Shown here in pieces: positions 17,142 to 25,099 of a stretch of DNA of 64,000 nt (the first letter of the stretch is position 1; each line of letters begins with the position of its first letter). The stretch comes from JAKALD01 sp963817785 (GTDB lineage: Bacteria; Pseudomonadota; Gammaproteobacteria; Burkholderiales; SG8-39). Under the pieces are notes generated by a model. The model saw only the letters and a program-made list of their open reading frames with translations. It searched no databases and was not told the origin of the DNA. The position numbers were made by a program, and so were the translations under genes. The stretch lies in contig CAWFPL010000005.1 in NCBI GenBank assembly GCA_963817785.1, positions 175,436 through 239,435 of the forward strand. The letters are read 5' to 3'.

Positions 17142-17984
17142 ATGACTCGGCACATTGCTTGCCTGACCTTTGATTTCGACGCGATATCGATCTGGATCTC
17201 GCGAGGCATGACGTCGGCCACCCCGATCTCGCGCGGCGAGTTCGGGATTATTGGTGCCAGGCGCATTTTGGCGCTGCTGAAGCAGTACGAGATCGTGAGC
17301 ACATGGTTCATTCCCGGGCATACGGTCGAGACCTTTCCCAGGGCCTGCGAAGAGGTGCTTCATGCCGGCCACGAAATCGCCAACCACGGATGGACCCACA
17401 TGTCTCCGCTGGCAATGTCCCGGGAACAGGAAGAGGCGGAGCTCATGCGCGCCAACGAATCCATCCGCGCGCTTTCGGGCCGCGCGCCCCGCGGCTACCG
17501 ATCGCCGGTCTGGGACCATAGTCCGCACACGGTCGAGTTACTGCTCCAACACGGCTTCCTGTACGAGAGCAACCTGATGGCAAACGACTACTCTCCGTAT
17601 CGGACGAGGATGGGCGACATCATCGAGCTGGAGAAGCCGGCTGTCCTAGGGCCAGAGACACGCCTCATCGAAATCCCTGTCAGCTGGTCGCTGGACGATG
17701 CTCCGCACTTCGAACTCGTGCGAACGCCAAACTGGGTCCAGCCGGGGCTGGCCAACGCCACCAATGTCCTCGAGAACTGGGTCGACGATTTCGTGTACAT
17801 GACGCGCACCACGGATTGGGGCGCGCTGACCTACACGTTTCATCCGTACTGCATCGGGCGCGGACACCGGATGCTGATGCTCGAGAAACTCATCCAGGGT
17901 CTGCTCGAACACCGGGCAGTCTTTCTCCCGCTGTCGAGCGTCGCCGAAGAGTTCGACCAGAGGGCGCCGTTCCCGGCGCACTGA
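17142..17984 (+). CDS. NodB-fold polysaccharide deacetylase family hydrolase (PuuE / cyclic-imide hydrolase-like)
   Basis: This 280-residue NodB-homology protein opens with LTFDFDA (catalytic and metal Asp) and has the second motif NHGWTHM near residue 82, followed by GYRSPVW. It has no signal peptide, so it is cytoplasmic and unlikely to act on peptidoglycan. Cytoplasmic members include the allantoinase PuuE and, as I recall, bacterial cyclic-imide hydrolases. Its place behind an importer in a regulon with amidases favours ring opening of a small amide. GGAGAG precedes the ATG. The substrate is inferred only. Confidence 0.85.
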   Translation: MTRHIACLTFDFDAISIWISRGMTSATPISRGEFGIIGARRILALLKQYEIVSTWFIPGHTVETFPRACEEVLHAGHEIANHGWTHMSPLAMSREQEEAELMRANESIRALSGRAPRGYRSPVWDHSPHTVELLLQHGFLYESNLMANDYSPYRTRMGDIIELEKPAVLGPETRLIEIPVSWSLDDAPHFELVRTPNWVQPGLANATNVLENWVDDFVYMTRTTDWGALTYTFHPYCIGRGHRMLMLEKLIQGLLEHRAVFLPLSSVAEEFDQRAPFPAH

Positions 17985-18128
17985 CAACCGCGCGCCCGCG
18001 GACATCGGCAGCAGCCTCGCCGCGGGTGCGCTCGAAACCGGTGCGCCTTTCGGCGCCCGGCACCGCGAGCGCACCGATGTGAGGCGCACCCGAATGCCGA
18101 AGCCACAATCAGATACTCGAAGAGTTAC

Positions 18129-18140
18129 TTGTCATAACAA
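18129..18140 (+). promoter_or_regulatory. upstream operator copy TTGTCATAACAA, unit 2 first copy
   Basis: This near-palindrome differs from the main operator at one central position and is centred 67 bp upstream of it. It belongs to the first, orphan promoter copy. Confidence 0.6.
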
Positions 18141-18172
18141 TTGTAATCACGCTGCACCATTGTCGGCACGAT

Positions 18173-18188
18173 TGGCACACGGCTTGCT
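18173..18188 (+). promoter_or_regulatory. sigma-54 promoter, unit 2 first copy
   Basis: TGGCACACGGCTTGCT has GG at 18174-18175 and GC at 18186-18187 with canonical spacing. Transcripts from this copy would read through the truncated permease start into the second promoter. Confidence 0.7.
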
Positions 18189-18195
18189 GTGCCTC

Positions 18196-18207
18196 TTGTC
18201 ATGACAA
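18196..18207 (+). promoter_or_regulatory. palindromic operator TTGTCATGACAA, unit 2 first copy
   Basis: A perfect palindrome at the expected transcription start of the orphan promoter copy. Confidence 0.65.
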
Positions 18208-18404
18208 ACGGAACAACTCCGCTCGGCACGTAAGCAAGCGCGTTGGCGAACACGATGAACTCTCCGCACCCGGCGCTCCCAACGTTCGGTCAGAAGTCAC
18301 CCCGCACGAGGCGATGGCTACCGGTCGGGCGCCCGGCACCGCGAGCGCACCGATGTGAGGCGCACCCGAATGCCGAAGCCACAATCAGATACTCGAAGAG
18401 TTAC

Positions 18405-18416
18405 TTGTCATAACAA
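18405..18416 (+). promoter_or_regulatory. upstream operator copy TTGTCATAACAA, unit 2 second copy
   Basis: It matches the site at 18129-18140, 276 bp further on, and is centred 67 bp upstream of the main operator. Confidence 0.6.
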
Positions 18417-18448
18417 TTGTAATCACGCTGCACCATTGTCGGCACGAT

Positions 18449-18464
18449 TGGCACACGGCTTGCT
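18449..18464 (+). promoter_or_regulatory. sigma-54 promoter, unit 2 second copy
   Basis: TGGCACACGGCTTGCT lies about 67 nt before the permease start codon. This copy directly serves the permease-SBP-ATPase unit. Confidence 0.72.
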
Positions 18465-18471
18465 GTGCCTC

Positions 18472-18483
18472 TTGTCATGACAA
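18472..18483 (+). promoter_or_regulatory. palindromic operator TTGTCATGACAA, unit 2 second copy
   Basis: A perfect palindrome at the predicted start site of the unit 2 message. Confidence 0.65.
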
Positions 18484-18530
18484 ACGGAACAACTCCGCTC
18501 GGCACGTAAGCAAGCGCGTTGGCGAACACG

Positions 18531-19367
18531 ATGAACTCTCCGCACCCGGCGCTCCCAACGTTCGGTCAGAAGTCACCCCGCACGAGGCGATGGCTACCGG
18601 TCGGGCGCCCGCCAACGCTCTTCGTTTCCCTCCTCTCCATCGCCGGGATCCTCCTTGTCTGGGAGGCGTTGAGCCTGCTCATTCGTTCGCCCGTCTTGCT
18701 CCCATCGCCGAGTGCGGTCGCGCATGCGGCGATCGGCCTCGCCTTCGGCTCCTTCCAGGGCGTTTCGCTCTGGGACGACATCGCGATCAGCACGGCGAGG
18801 GTCCTCGGCGGCTACTTCATCGGCCTGGGGCTCGGCCTGCTGCTGGGCTTGGGGATGGCCTTCAATCGGACCCTCAAAGCGCTGGTCGACCCGCTCATCG
18901 AAGGCCTTCGACCGGTTCCGCCGCTTGCCTGGATCCCGCTCCTTGTAGTCTGGTTCGGCATCGGAGAGTTCCCCAAGGTGCTCCTGCTCGTCGTCGCGAC
19001 GGTGCCCATCGTCTCGATCGCCACGATGGGTGCCGTGCTCGGCGTCCAAGGCGACATGACGATGGCTGCTCGCAGCCTGGGCGCAAGCGACCGACAGGTC
19101 ATGCTCCACGTCGTGCTCCCGGCTGCACTGCCGGGGATTCTCACGGGCGCGCGAATCGCGACTGCGGCGGGCTGGAGCTCGCTCGTGGCCGTCGAGATGA
19201 TCGCGGCCGACCGCGGCCTCGGCTGGCTGATCTGGCAGGCAAGCAATTACCTAGAAACCTCGGTGGTGTTCGTCGGCATGGCCTGCATCGCAGCCATCGC
19301 GCTGAGCGTGGATCGGCTGTTGCGGGTCGTCGAGGCGAGGCTGGTGCCGTGGAAGGGCAAGGCATGA
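18531..19367 (+). CDS. ABC transporter permease (system 2)
   Basis: This SsuC/TauC-type permease has 278 residues and about six membrane segments. The cytoplasmic EAA loop reads AARSLGASDRQVMLHVVLPAALPG. ATG 18531 (MNSPHPALPTFG) is chosen; a TTG at 18519 is in frame, and neither has a clear ribosome site. Its 5' end lies within the 276-bp duplication, so a truncated twin of the start exists at 18255. It belongs to unit 2. Confidence 0.92.
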   Translation: MNSPHPALPTFGQKSPRTRRWLPVGRPPTLFVSLLSIAGILLVWEALSLLIRSPVLLPSPSAVAHAAIGLAFGSFQGVSLWDDIAISTARVLGGYFIGLGLGLLLGLGMAFNRTLKALVDPLIEGLRPVPPLAWIPLLVVWFGIGEFPKVLLLVVATVPIVSIATMGAVLGVQGDMTMAARSLGASDRQVMLHVVLPAALPGILTGARIATAAGWSSLVAVEMIAADRGLGWLIWQASNYLETSVVFVGMACIAAIALSVDRLLRVVEARLVPWKGKA

Positions 19368-19417
19368 TGGGTCGGTTTCTAGTCGGTTTCACATCTGAAG
19401 AAATGGAGATTGAGAAA

Positions 19418-20410
19418 ATGCACGTGACGACGAGTGGAAAATTCACCCGAATCCTCGGGCTAGCGCTGGCGGCCTCGCTCGCGGCCGCCACGTGTGAGGT
19501 GGGAACGGCACAAGCGGCCGCAGACATGCCCGCGCTGACGGTCGGCTACTTCAAGGGCCCAAACCCTGAAAGCGTGGGCCAGAAGTACGGGCTGTTCGCG
19601 TCGAACATCCGCTTTTCCAGCGTCGAGTCGGGAGTCACCGCCTTCCAGGAGATGGTGGGGGGTTCGATGCAGCTCGCCGGAGGGATCGGAACGCCTCCCC
19701 TAGCCCTTGCGCTCCTGAAGTCCATGCCGCTCAAGGTCATCTACGTCGAGTACACGTTTAGCCAGGCGCTGGTCGTCGGCCCCGCGATCAAGGGGCCCCA
19801 CGATCTCGCTGGCAAGACGATCGCCGTCACGACCGGCACGACCGGCGATCAGTCCTTCAGCGACTACCTGAAGAAGAACGGCCTGGATCCCGCCTCGGTC
19901 AAGACCGTCAACATGACCGCGACGGCCATGCTCGGGGCATTCAAGCGGGGTGACATCGCGGGCGGCTACATCTGGGATCCGGCGTTGAGCGCGATGGTCG
20001 CGGCCGGTGGCCATGCGCTCGACACGACCAATCCGTTCGCTGCGGTCGTGGCGTCCGCGAGCGTCATCAAGGATCATCCGGCCGCCATCCAGGCCTATGT
20101 CTGCGCCATCGCGAAAGCAAACGACTTCATCTTGACCCATCATCAGGAGGCGTTGAAGGTGTTCACCGCGCTTCTCAGCGGCGATCAGGCAACGGCCGAG
20201 CAGGTGTTGAAAACGCGAGAGTTCCTATCACCCAAGGACGCCATGACCAAGTGGCTGGGGAACAACGCGGGAAGCCTCGCCGACGCAATCGGGGGCGCGA
20301 TGGCATGGGCGAACGCCAAGAGCGCGACCCCGGTGACGCAGCTCCCGGACCCCCACGCCATCATCGATACGCGCTTCGCCGACGCAGCAGCCGGGGGCGC
20401 GTGCAAATGA
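19418..20410 (+). CDS. ABC transporter substrate-binding protein (system 2)
   Basis: This 330-residue periplasmic binding protein is TauA/SsuA-like. ATG 19418 is preceded by GGAG 9 nt upstream. It gives a signal peptide (ILGLALAASLAAATC) ending near AQAAADMP. The mature domain shows MVGGSMQLAGGIGTPPLALAL, the taurine-binding-protein-like LAGKTIAVTTGTTGDQSF hinge segment, and GGYIWDPALS. A much longer reading frame extends upstream to 18590, but it overlaps the permease in another phase and lacks homology, so it is rejected. The ligand is unknown. Confidence 0.9.
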   Translation: MHVTTSGKFTRILGLALAASLAAATCEVGTAQAAADMPALTVGYFKGPNPESVGQKYGLFASNIRFSSVESGVTAFQEMVGGSMQLAGGIGTPPLALALLKSMPLKVIYVEYTFSQALVVGPAIKGPHDLAGKTIAVTTGTTGDQSFSDYLKKNGLDPASVKTVNMTATAMLGAFKRGDIAGGYIWDPALSAMVAAGGHALDTTNPFAAVVASASVIKDHPAAIQAYVCAIAKANDFILTHHQEALKVFTALLSGDQATAEQVLKTREFLSPKDAMTKWLGNNAGSLADAIGGAMAWANAKSATPVTQLPDPHAIIDTRFADAAAGGACK

Positions 20411-21222
20411 GTGACGCGCCGGCAGCCGCCTCTCGCGGCGCCGGTCCGGGGTCCAGCACCGACCTGCTCGCGGTGCGGCAGGTCGGTCATCGCTATCTCT
20501 CGGGCGACGTAGTCGTGGAAGCCCTGGCGGGCATCGAGCTGCACGTCGCCAGCGGCGAGTTCGTGGTGATCCTCGGACCCTCCGGATGCGGGAAGACCAC
20601 GCTGCTCCGCCTCATCGCCGGCTTTCAGGCGCCCAGCGACGGTGAGATCCTGGTCGGCGGGTATCCCAGCCACGGTCCCAATGCCGACCGCGGCGTCGTG
20701 TTCCAGCAGCCGACGCTCTACCCTTGGCTATCGGTGCGCGAAAACGTCGAGTTTGGGCCTCGCATGCGCGGCGTGGACAAACGCGCGCGGCGGCAGCTCG
20801 CCGACGACTATCTCAAGCTCGTCGGCCTCGAGGGCTTCGAAAAGGGCGCGCCGTACGAACTCTCGGGAGGCATGCAGCAGCGCGCGGCGATCGCCCGGGT
20901 CCTCATCAACAAGCCAGCGCTCCTGCTCATGGACGAGCCCTTAGGAGCGCTTGACGCCCTGACGCGCGAGGTGATGCAGGATGAGCTCTTGCGGATCTGG
21001 CGCGAGGAGGGCGCAACCGTCGTCTTCATCACCCACAGCGTCGACGAGGCGATCTACCTCGGAACGCGCGTCCTGGTCCTGTCCAAGCGCCCGGGGCGCA
21101 TCGTGCTCGACCGCAGATTCGAGTTTTCCGCGAAGGCTGTCGGCGGCGAGGGTCGCCGCGTGCGCGCGACCGCAGCCTTCGGGCAGGCGCGCGAAGAGCT
21201 GCTTAGCGCGATCCTCGGCTGA
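20407..21222 (+). CDS. ABC transporter ATPase (system 2)
   Basis: This 271-residue TauB/SsuB-like ATPase has Walker A GPSGCGKT (residues 57-64), signature LSGGMQQRAAIARVL, Walker B LLMDEPLGALD and the H-loop FITHSVDEAIYL. Its ATG overlaps the stop of the binding-protein gene (ATGA), showing translational coupling. It ends unit 2, and no clear terminator was found in the 230 bp before gntR. Confidence 0.95.
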   Translation: MSDAPAAASRGAGPGSSTDLLAVRQVGHRYLSGDVVVEALAGIELHVASGEFVVILGPSGCGKTTLLRLIAGFQAPSDGEILVGGYPSHGPNADRGVVFQQPTLYPWLSVRENVEFGPRMRGVDKRARRQLADDYLKLVGLEGFEKGAPYELSGGMQQRAAIARVLINKPALLLMDEPLGALDALTREVMQDELLRIWREEGATVVFITHSVDEAIYLGTRVLVLSKRPGRIVLDRRFEFSAKAVGGEGRRVRATAAFGQAREELLSAILG

Positions 21223-21377
21223 CGTCCGGCGGCGGCACGGCAACGGCGCCGCGCGAGATATGGCGACGCGCCGCGGAGGCGCCCGAATTGAGTGCGCGGT
21301 TTCCCGCCACGCGGGACGCGCGCACCGATCTGGAGCGAGCGGAATCTCCCCGCCGATGGCCAGCTACGCTCAAAAAC

Positions 21378-21389
21378 TCGCTATAACAA
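21378..21389 (+). promoter_or_regulatory. degenerate upstream operator copy, unit 3
   Basis: TCGCTATAACAA keeps the right half of the operator and sits about 74 bp upstream of the main palindrome, in the place of the upstream sites of units 1 and 2. Confidence 0.45.
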
Positions 21390-21426
21390 CAAGCAACTGG
21401 CCTCTGTCCCGCCATGATTCGGGAAG

Positions 21427-21442
21427 TGGCATGCGCCTTGCT
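21427..21442 (+). promoter_or_regulatory. sigma-54 promoter, unit 3 (gntR)
   Basis: TGGCATGCGCCTTGCT keeps the invariant GG (21428-21429) and GC (21440-21441) with 12-bp spacing and differs from the strict consensus by one base (TGGCAT). Confidence 0.65.
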
Positions 21443-21451
21443 GAATCGCAC

Positions 21452-21463
21452 TTGTCATGACAA
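21452..21463 (+). promoter_or_regulatory. palindromic operator TTGTCATGACAA overlapping the gntR start codon
   Basis: The perfect palindrome includes the ATG of gntR at 21457-21459. If the regulator binds here, it represses its own unit by covering both the transcription start and the start codon. Confidence 0.65.
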
Positions 21464-22263
21464 GTCGCGCACGCACGAAACGACCTGCCGCCGCAATCTC
21501 CCACCTGCCGCTGCACACGCAGATCCGCGAAACGCTACGCACGCGCATTCTCGACGGCACCTACGCGCCGCACTCCCAGCTGCCGACGGAAGGCGAGCTG
21601 ACGGCGGCGTTCCGCGTCAGCCGCATCACGGTGCGACAGGCGCTGCACGACCTGCAGAAGGAAGGGCTGATCTTCAAGATCCACGGCAAGGGCGCGTTCG
21701 TGTCCAAACCGAAAGCTTTCCAGGACTTGGCACGACTGCAGGGCTTCGGGGAAGCCATGCACCGGCACGGATACGAAACCTTCAACAAGCTCATCGGCCT
21801 GCGTTATCTGGCGCCCGACAAGCAGGTCACCGCGATGCTGAAGACCGGGCGCGGCGAGAAGGTCGTCGAGGTCCGGCGCGTACGTTACCTGAACCGCGAG
21901 CCGATCTCGCTCGACGTTACGTACTTGCCGCGCGCGCTCGGCGAGCGCCTCGCGAAAGAGGATCTCGCCACGCGCGACATTTTCCTCATCCTCGAGAACG
22001 ACTACGGTCTGGCGCTCGGCCACGCCGAGCTCAGCATCGAGGCAACCACTGCCGACGAGCCCCTCGCCCGGTTGCTTGGCATCAGCGACGGCGCGCCAAT
22101 TCTGCGCATCCAGCGGCTAACCTGCCTCGCCAAGGGCGCGCCGCTCGACTTCGAGTACCTCTACTATCGGGGCGACGCGTTTCAATACCGCCTGCGGGTA
22201 GAGCGCAGCGCTGCATGGACATGTGGCGAGAATGCACATTGCTCAACGCAACGAAATCAATAA
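21457..22263 (+). CDS. GntR family regulator, HutC subfamily (UTRA domain)
   Basis: The 268-residue protein has an N-terminal winged helix (LHTQIRETLRTRILDG, LPTEGELTAAFRVSRITVRQAL, KIHGKGAFVSKP, residues 18-85) and a C-terminal UTRA ligand-binding domain (EVRRVRYLNREPISLDVTYLP, GAPLDFEYLYYRGDAFQYRL). It is the only dedicated regulator in this region and probably controls all three units through the shared palindrome. The ATG lies about 4 nt from the expected sigma-54 start, so its message may be almost leaderless. The ligand is probably the transported compound or a product. Confidence 0.92.
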   Translation: MTSRARTKRPAAAISHLPLHTQIRETLRTRILDGTYAPHSQLPTEGELTAAFRVSRITVRQALHDLQKEGLIFKIHGKGAFVSKPKAFQDLARLQGFGEAMHRHGYETFNKLIGLRYLAPDKQVTAMLKTGRGEKVVEVRRVRYLNREPISLDVTYLPRALGERLAKEDLATRDIFLILENDYGLALGHAELSIEATTADEPLARLLGISDGAPILRIQRLTCLAKGAPLDFEYLYYRGDAFQYRLRVERSAAWTCGENAHCSTQRNQ

Positions 22264-22359
22264 CAAGGCCCTCATGCAAGTAAACGAACTTGAGCTGGCG
22301 GTCGGCGGTGACATCTCGGCGCTTGCGTGCGGCCTGATCCACTTGGCGAGGGGAGCAGA

Positions 22360-23778
22360 ATGACGCTCTCGGACCTCAGCCTGGATCTGGCCACGCTGAG
22401 GGCGCGATACGCGGGCCGGGCGCTACGACCTGGCGAAGTCGTGGCCGAGGTCTACCGGCGCATCGCCGCACGCGGGGACGACCATGTGTGGACTTGCCTC
22501 GTGCCGCGCGAGGCGGCGCTTGCGCGCGCACGCGAGCTCGAAGCGCGTGGGCCAGACGGCCTGCCGCTGTACGGTGCACCGTTCAGCGTGAAGGACAACA
22601 TTCATGTCGCCGGGCTGCCGACCACCGCCGGCTGTCCGGCCTTCAGTCACCTCCCGGCCGAGACCGCGACGGCCGTACGGCGCGCGCTCGAAGTCGGTGC
22701 GATTCTCGTCGGCAAGAACAACATGGACCAGTTCGCCACCGGTCTGGTCGGAGTGCGCTGCGCCGAAGGTCATTGCCGCAATCCCTTCGATGAGCGCTAC
22801 ATTCCCGGGGGTTCCAGCTCGGGCTCGGCGGTGGCGGTGGCCGTCGGTGAAGTCGCATTTTCGTTCGGTTCCGATACAGGCGGCTCGGGGCGCGTTCCGG
22901 CCGCATTGAACAATATCGTCGGTCTCAAGGCGACGCTGGGCGCGATCAGCGCCTCCGGGCTCGTGTACTGCAACCGCTCCTTCGACTGCGTGCCGGTATT
23001 CGCGCTCACTTGCGACGACGCATGGGACGTATTTCGCGCAATCCGCGGCCACGATCCAGACGATCCGTACAGCCGCGATGATCTGACCTGGAGTGAGTCT
23101 CAGGCCGCACCGGAGCGCTTTCGCTTCGGCATTCCTCCCGCCGCCGAGTTGACGTTCTTCGGTGACGCGGCCGCAGAGGCTCAGTTCGGACATGCGCTCG
23201 CCGCACTGCACGCGATCGGCGGTGAGGCGGTGGAAATCGACTATGCGCCGTTTCGCGAGGCGACTCAGACTGTATTCGGCGGGCCGCTGCTTGCAGAGCG
23301 CCTGGTCGATTACGGACGCCTCGTCGCCGAGCATCCCGGGAGCGTCCATCCGGTCGTACGCCAGATCATCGACGGAGCGCGCGACTACAGCGCAGAGCAT
23401 GCGTTTCGCGAGATATACCGCGTCCAGGCGTTGAAGCAGCGCGCGCGGGCGGCGCTGGCGGAGGTCGACCTGCTCGTCTGCCCCACCGCCGGCACGATCT
23501 ACCGCTGCGACGAAGTGGAGGCCGACCCCGTGCGGCTCAACTCGAACATGGGCCACTACACCTACTTCGTCAATCCGCTCGACCTGTGCGCCCTCGCCGT
23601 GCCTGCTGGCCGGCGTCCCGACGGCTTGCCGTTCGGCATCAGCCTGATCGGCAGGGCGGGGCAGGACGCTCTGCTGTGGCGCATCGGCCGCCGCTTCCAC
23701 GCCGAAGTTGGCGGGTGCATGGGCGCCACGAACATCCGTCTCCCTGGATCCGCGCCGGCGGGGGACGTCAAGGCATGA
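22360..23778 (+). CDS. amidase-signature hydrolase, allophanate hydrolase-like (AtzF N-domain type)
   Basis: This 472-residue amidase has the Ser-Ser-Lys catalytic triad: Lys78 in PFSVKDN, cis-Ser153 in PGGSSSGSA and nucleophile Ser177 in SDTGGSGRVPA. The following ALNNIVGLKATLG, NRSFDCVPVFALTCDDAW and FVNPLDLCALAVPAG are features of allophanate hydrolases, which split allophanate to CO2 and ammonia. It lacks the extra C-terminal domain of full AtzF/DUR1,2 (about 600 residues), so another linear amide may be the substrate. GAGGGGA precedes the ATG. It follows gntR by 96 nt. Confidence 0.88.
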   Translation: MTLSDLSLDLATLRARYAGRALRPGEVVAEVYRRIAARGDDHVWTCLVPREAALARARELEARGPDGLPLYGAPFSVKDNIHVAGLPTTAGCPAFSHLPAETATAVRRALEVGAILVGKNNMDQFATGLVGVRCAEGHCRNPFDERYIPGGSSSGSAVAVAVGEVAFSFGSDTGGSGRVPAALNNIVGLKATLGAISASGLVYCNRSFDCVPVFALTCDDAWDVFRAIRGHDPDDPYSRDDLTWSESQAAPERFRFGIPPAAELTFFGDAAAEAQFGHALAALHAIGGEAVEIDYAPFREATQTVFGGPLLAERLVDYGRLVAEHPGSVHPVVRQIIDGARDYSAEHAFREIYRVQALKQRARAALAEVDLLVCPTAGTIYRCDEVEADPVRLNSNMGHYTYFVNPLDLCALAVPAGRRPDGLPFGISLIGRAGQDALLWRIGRRFHAEVGGCMGATNIRLPGSAPAGDVKA

Positions 23779-23842
23779 GCGACGATGAAGTCGGCTCGAC
23801 GCCGGAGAAATGAAGCGCCTTTATCGACGAGGACAACACTAG

Positions 23843-25099
23843 GTGAGCCAAGGTAGTCAAACGACCGAACGTGAAAGTCCGGTTCGAGCATCGGGTAGCG
23901 GCCTCGTCGGCCGCGCGTGCGCGCCGGTGCTGGACGCGATTGACGCCGCCGCCAACGAGATCGTCGCCACCCTGCGCGAGCTTATACGCATTCGCTCCGT
24001 GACCGGAGAGGAAGCGGAAATCGGCTCATACGTCGAGCGCTTCTGCCGCGAGACCGGTTTTCGCACTGAGGTCCTCGAGGCGGAGCCGGGCAGGCCGAAC
24101 GTGCTTGCCACCTGGGACACGGGACTTCCAGGACCCCACTTCCTCCTGAATGACCACCTGGACACGATCCCACCTGGTCCGCCGGAGTACTGGACCCATC
24201 CACCCTTCGCCGGCGAGACAGCCGACGGGCGCATGTACGGGCGGGGTGCGATCGACACGAAGTCGGGATTGACGACGATCCTCATGGCTGCCCGGGTGCT
24301 GAGGCACACCGGCGCTGCCCTGCGTGGAAAGCTGAGCCTCCTTTTCACCTGCGACGAGGAGGTTGGCGGCGCCAAAGGGATACAACACATAGCGCGCTGC
24401 GGCCGCCTGCAGGCCGACATGGCGCTGGTAGCGGAGCCCACTACGCTGCAAATCGAGATCGCGACCAAGGCCCGTCTCAACCTCGGCATTACGACGCGCG
24501 GCGTCGCAACCCACGGCGCGCGCCCCTGGCTCGGGCACAACGCCATCGACGACATGGCCGACGTGATCGTCGCGCTGCGCGGGCTCGAGGGAGTACTCGC
24601 CGAACGTCGCCATCCTTTGCTTGGCCGGCCGTCGATGAACGTGGGCATCATCGCCGGCGGAACCGTGCCCAACATGGTGCCGAACAAATGCCGCGTAGAG
24701 GTCGATCGGCGCCTCATTCCCTCGGAGACTCAGGATTCGGCGATCGGAGAAATTCAGGCCATTCTCGACCAGGTCGCGCGCGACAGGCCCGGATTCTCGG
24801 CAACACTGGAAAAGTTGCTCTGGTGGCCTGGGTACGTGCTGGATCGCGACGTGGAAATCGTCCAGCGCGCAGTACGCGCGTTCGAGGCCGTCACGGGCAG
24901 GACGCCGACAGTCGCAGGGAAGGACGCGGGGACCGACGCCTCGTGGATCTTCCAACTCGCGGGCATTCCGGTAGTCATGTTCAGTCCCGGCGACGGCAAG
25001 CAGGCGATGAACGCCGATGAGAGCGTCGCGATCTCCGATCTGGTCCTGGCGACCAAAGTTGTCGCCCAGCTCACCCTCGACATTTTGTCCGTGCATTGA
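23843..25099 (+). CDS. M20 family metallo-amidohydrolase (ArgE/DapE type)
   Basis: This cytoplasmic dinuclear-zinc hydrolase of 418 residues has ligands in NDHLDTIPPG (His105, Asp107), GRGAIDTKSG, the catalytic Glu-Glu in FTCDEEVGGAKG, and a late His/Asp region. Family members cleave amide bonds of N-acyl or N-carbamoyl amino acids. Together with its neighbours it suggests stepwise hydrolysis of a nitrogen compound. GTG 23843 is the only reasonable start. Its stop overlaps the next gene (TGATG). Confidence 0.9.
   Translation: MSQGSQTTERESPVRASGSGLVGRACAPVLDAIDAAANEIVATLRELIRIRSVTGEEAEIGSYVERFCRETGFRTEVLEAEPGRPNVLATWDTGLPGPHFLLNDHLDTIPPGPPEYWTHPPFAGETADGRMYGRGAIDTKSGLTTILMAARVLRHTGAALRGKLSLLFTCDEEVGGAKGIQHIARCGRLQADMALVAEPTTLQIEIATKARLNLGITTRGVATHGARPWLGHNAIDDMADVIVALRGLEGVLAERRHPLLGRPSMNVGIIAGGTVPNMVPNKCRVEVDRRLIPSETQDSAIGEIQAILDQVARDRPGFSATLEKLLWWPGYVLDRDVEIVQRAVRAFEAVTGRTPTVAGKDAGTDASWIFQLAGIPVVMFSPGDGKQAMNADESVAISDLVLATKVVAQLTLDILSVH

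Larger units (their letters stand above)
17985..18530. other. intergenic region with duplicated promoter of unit 2
   Basis: This 546-bp spacer holds no complete gene. It contains two copies of the promoter-operator module of unit 2, plus a truncated copy of the 5' end of the permease gene produced by the tandem duplication (see the repeat at 18052-18611). Confidence 0.85.
18052..18611 (+). repeat. 276-bp tandem duplication carrying the unit 2 promoter and permease 5' end
   Basis: Positions 18052-18335 and 18328-18611 appear identical by eye, with a period of 276 bp. The copies share GGCGCCCG at the junction (18328-18335), consistent with an 8-bp microhomology event. Each copy contains the upstream site, sigma-54 element, palindrome and the first about 80 bp of the permease gene. 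Only the second copy leads into a full gene. The apparent identity suggests the event is recent. Confidence 0.95.

Noticed and set aside
18136..18143. ACAATTGT as a separate palindromic site next to the upstream operator
   Set aside because: An 8-bp AT-rich palindrome occurs by chance and is not present in units 1 and 3.
18590..19417. N-terminal extension of the system 2 binding protein
   Set aside because: The extension overlaps the permease gene in a different frame; a signal peptide and ribosome site mark the true start at 19418.
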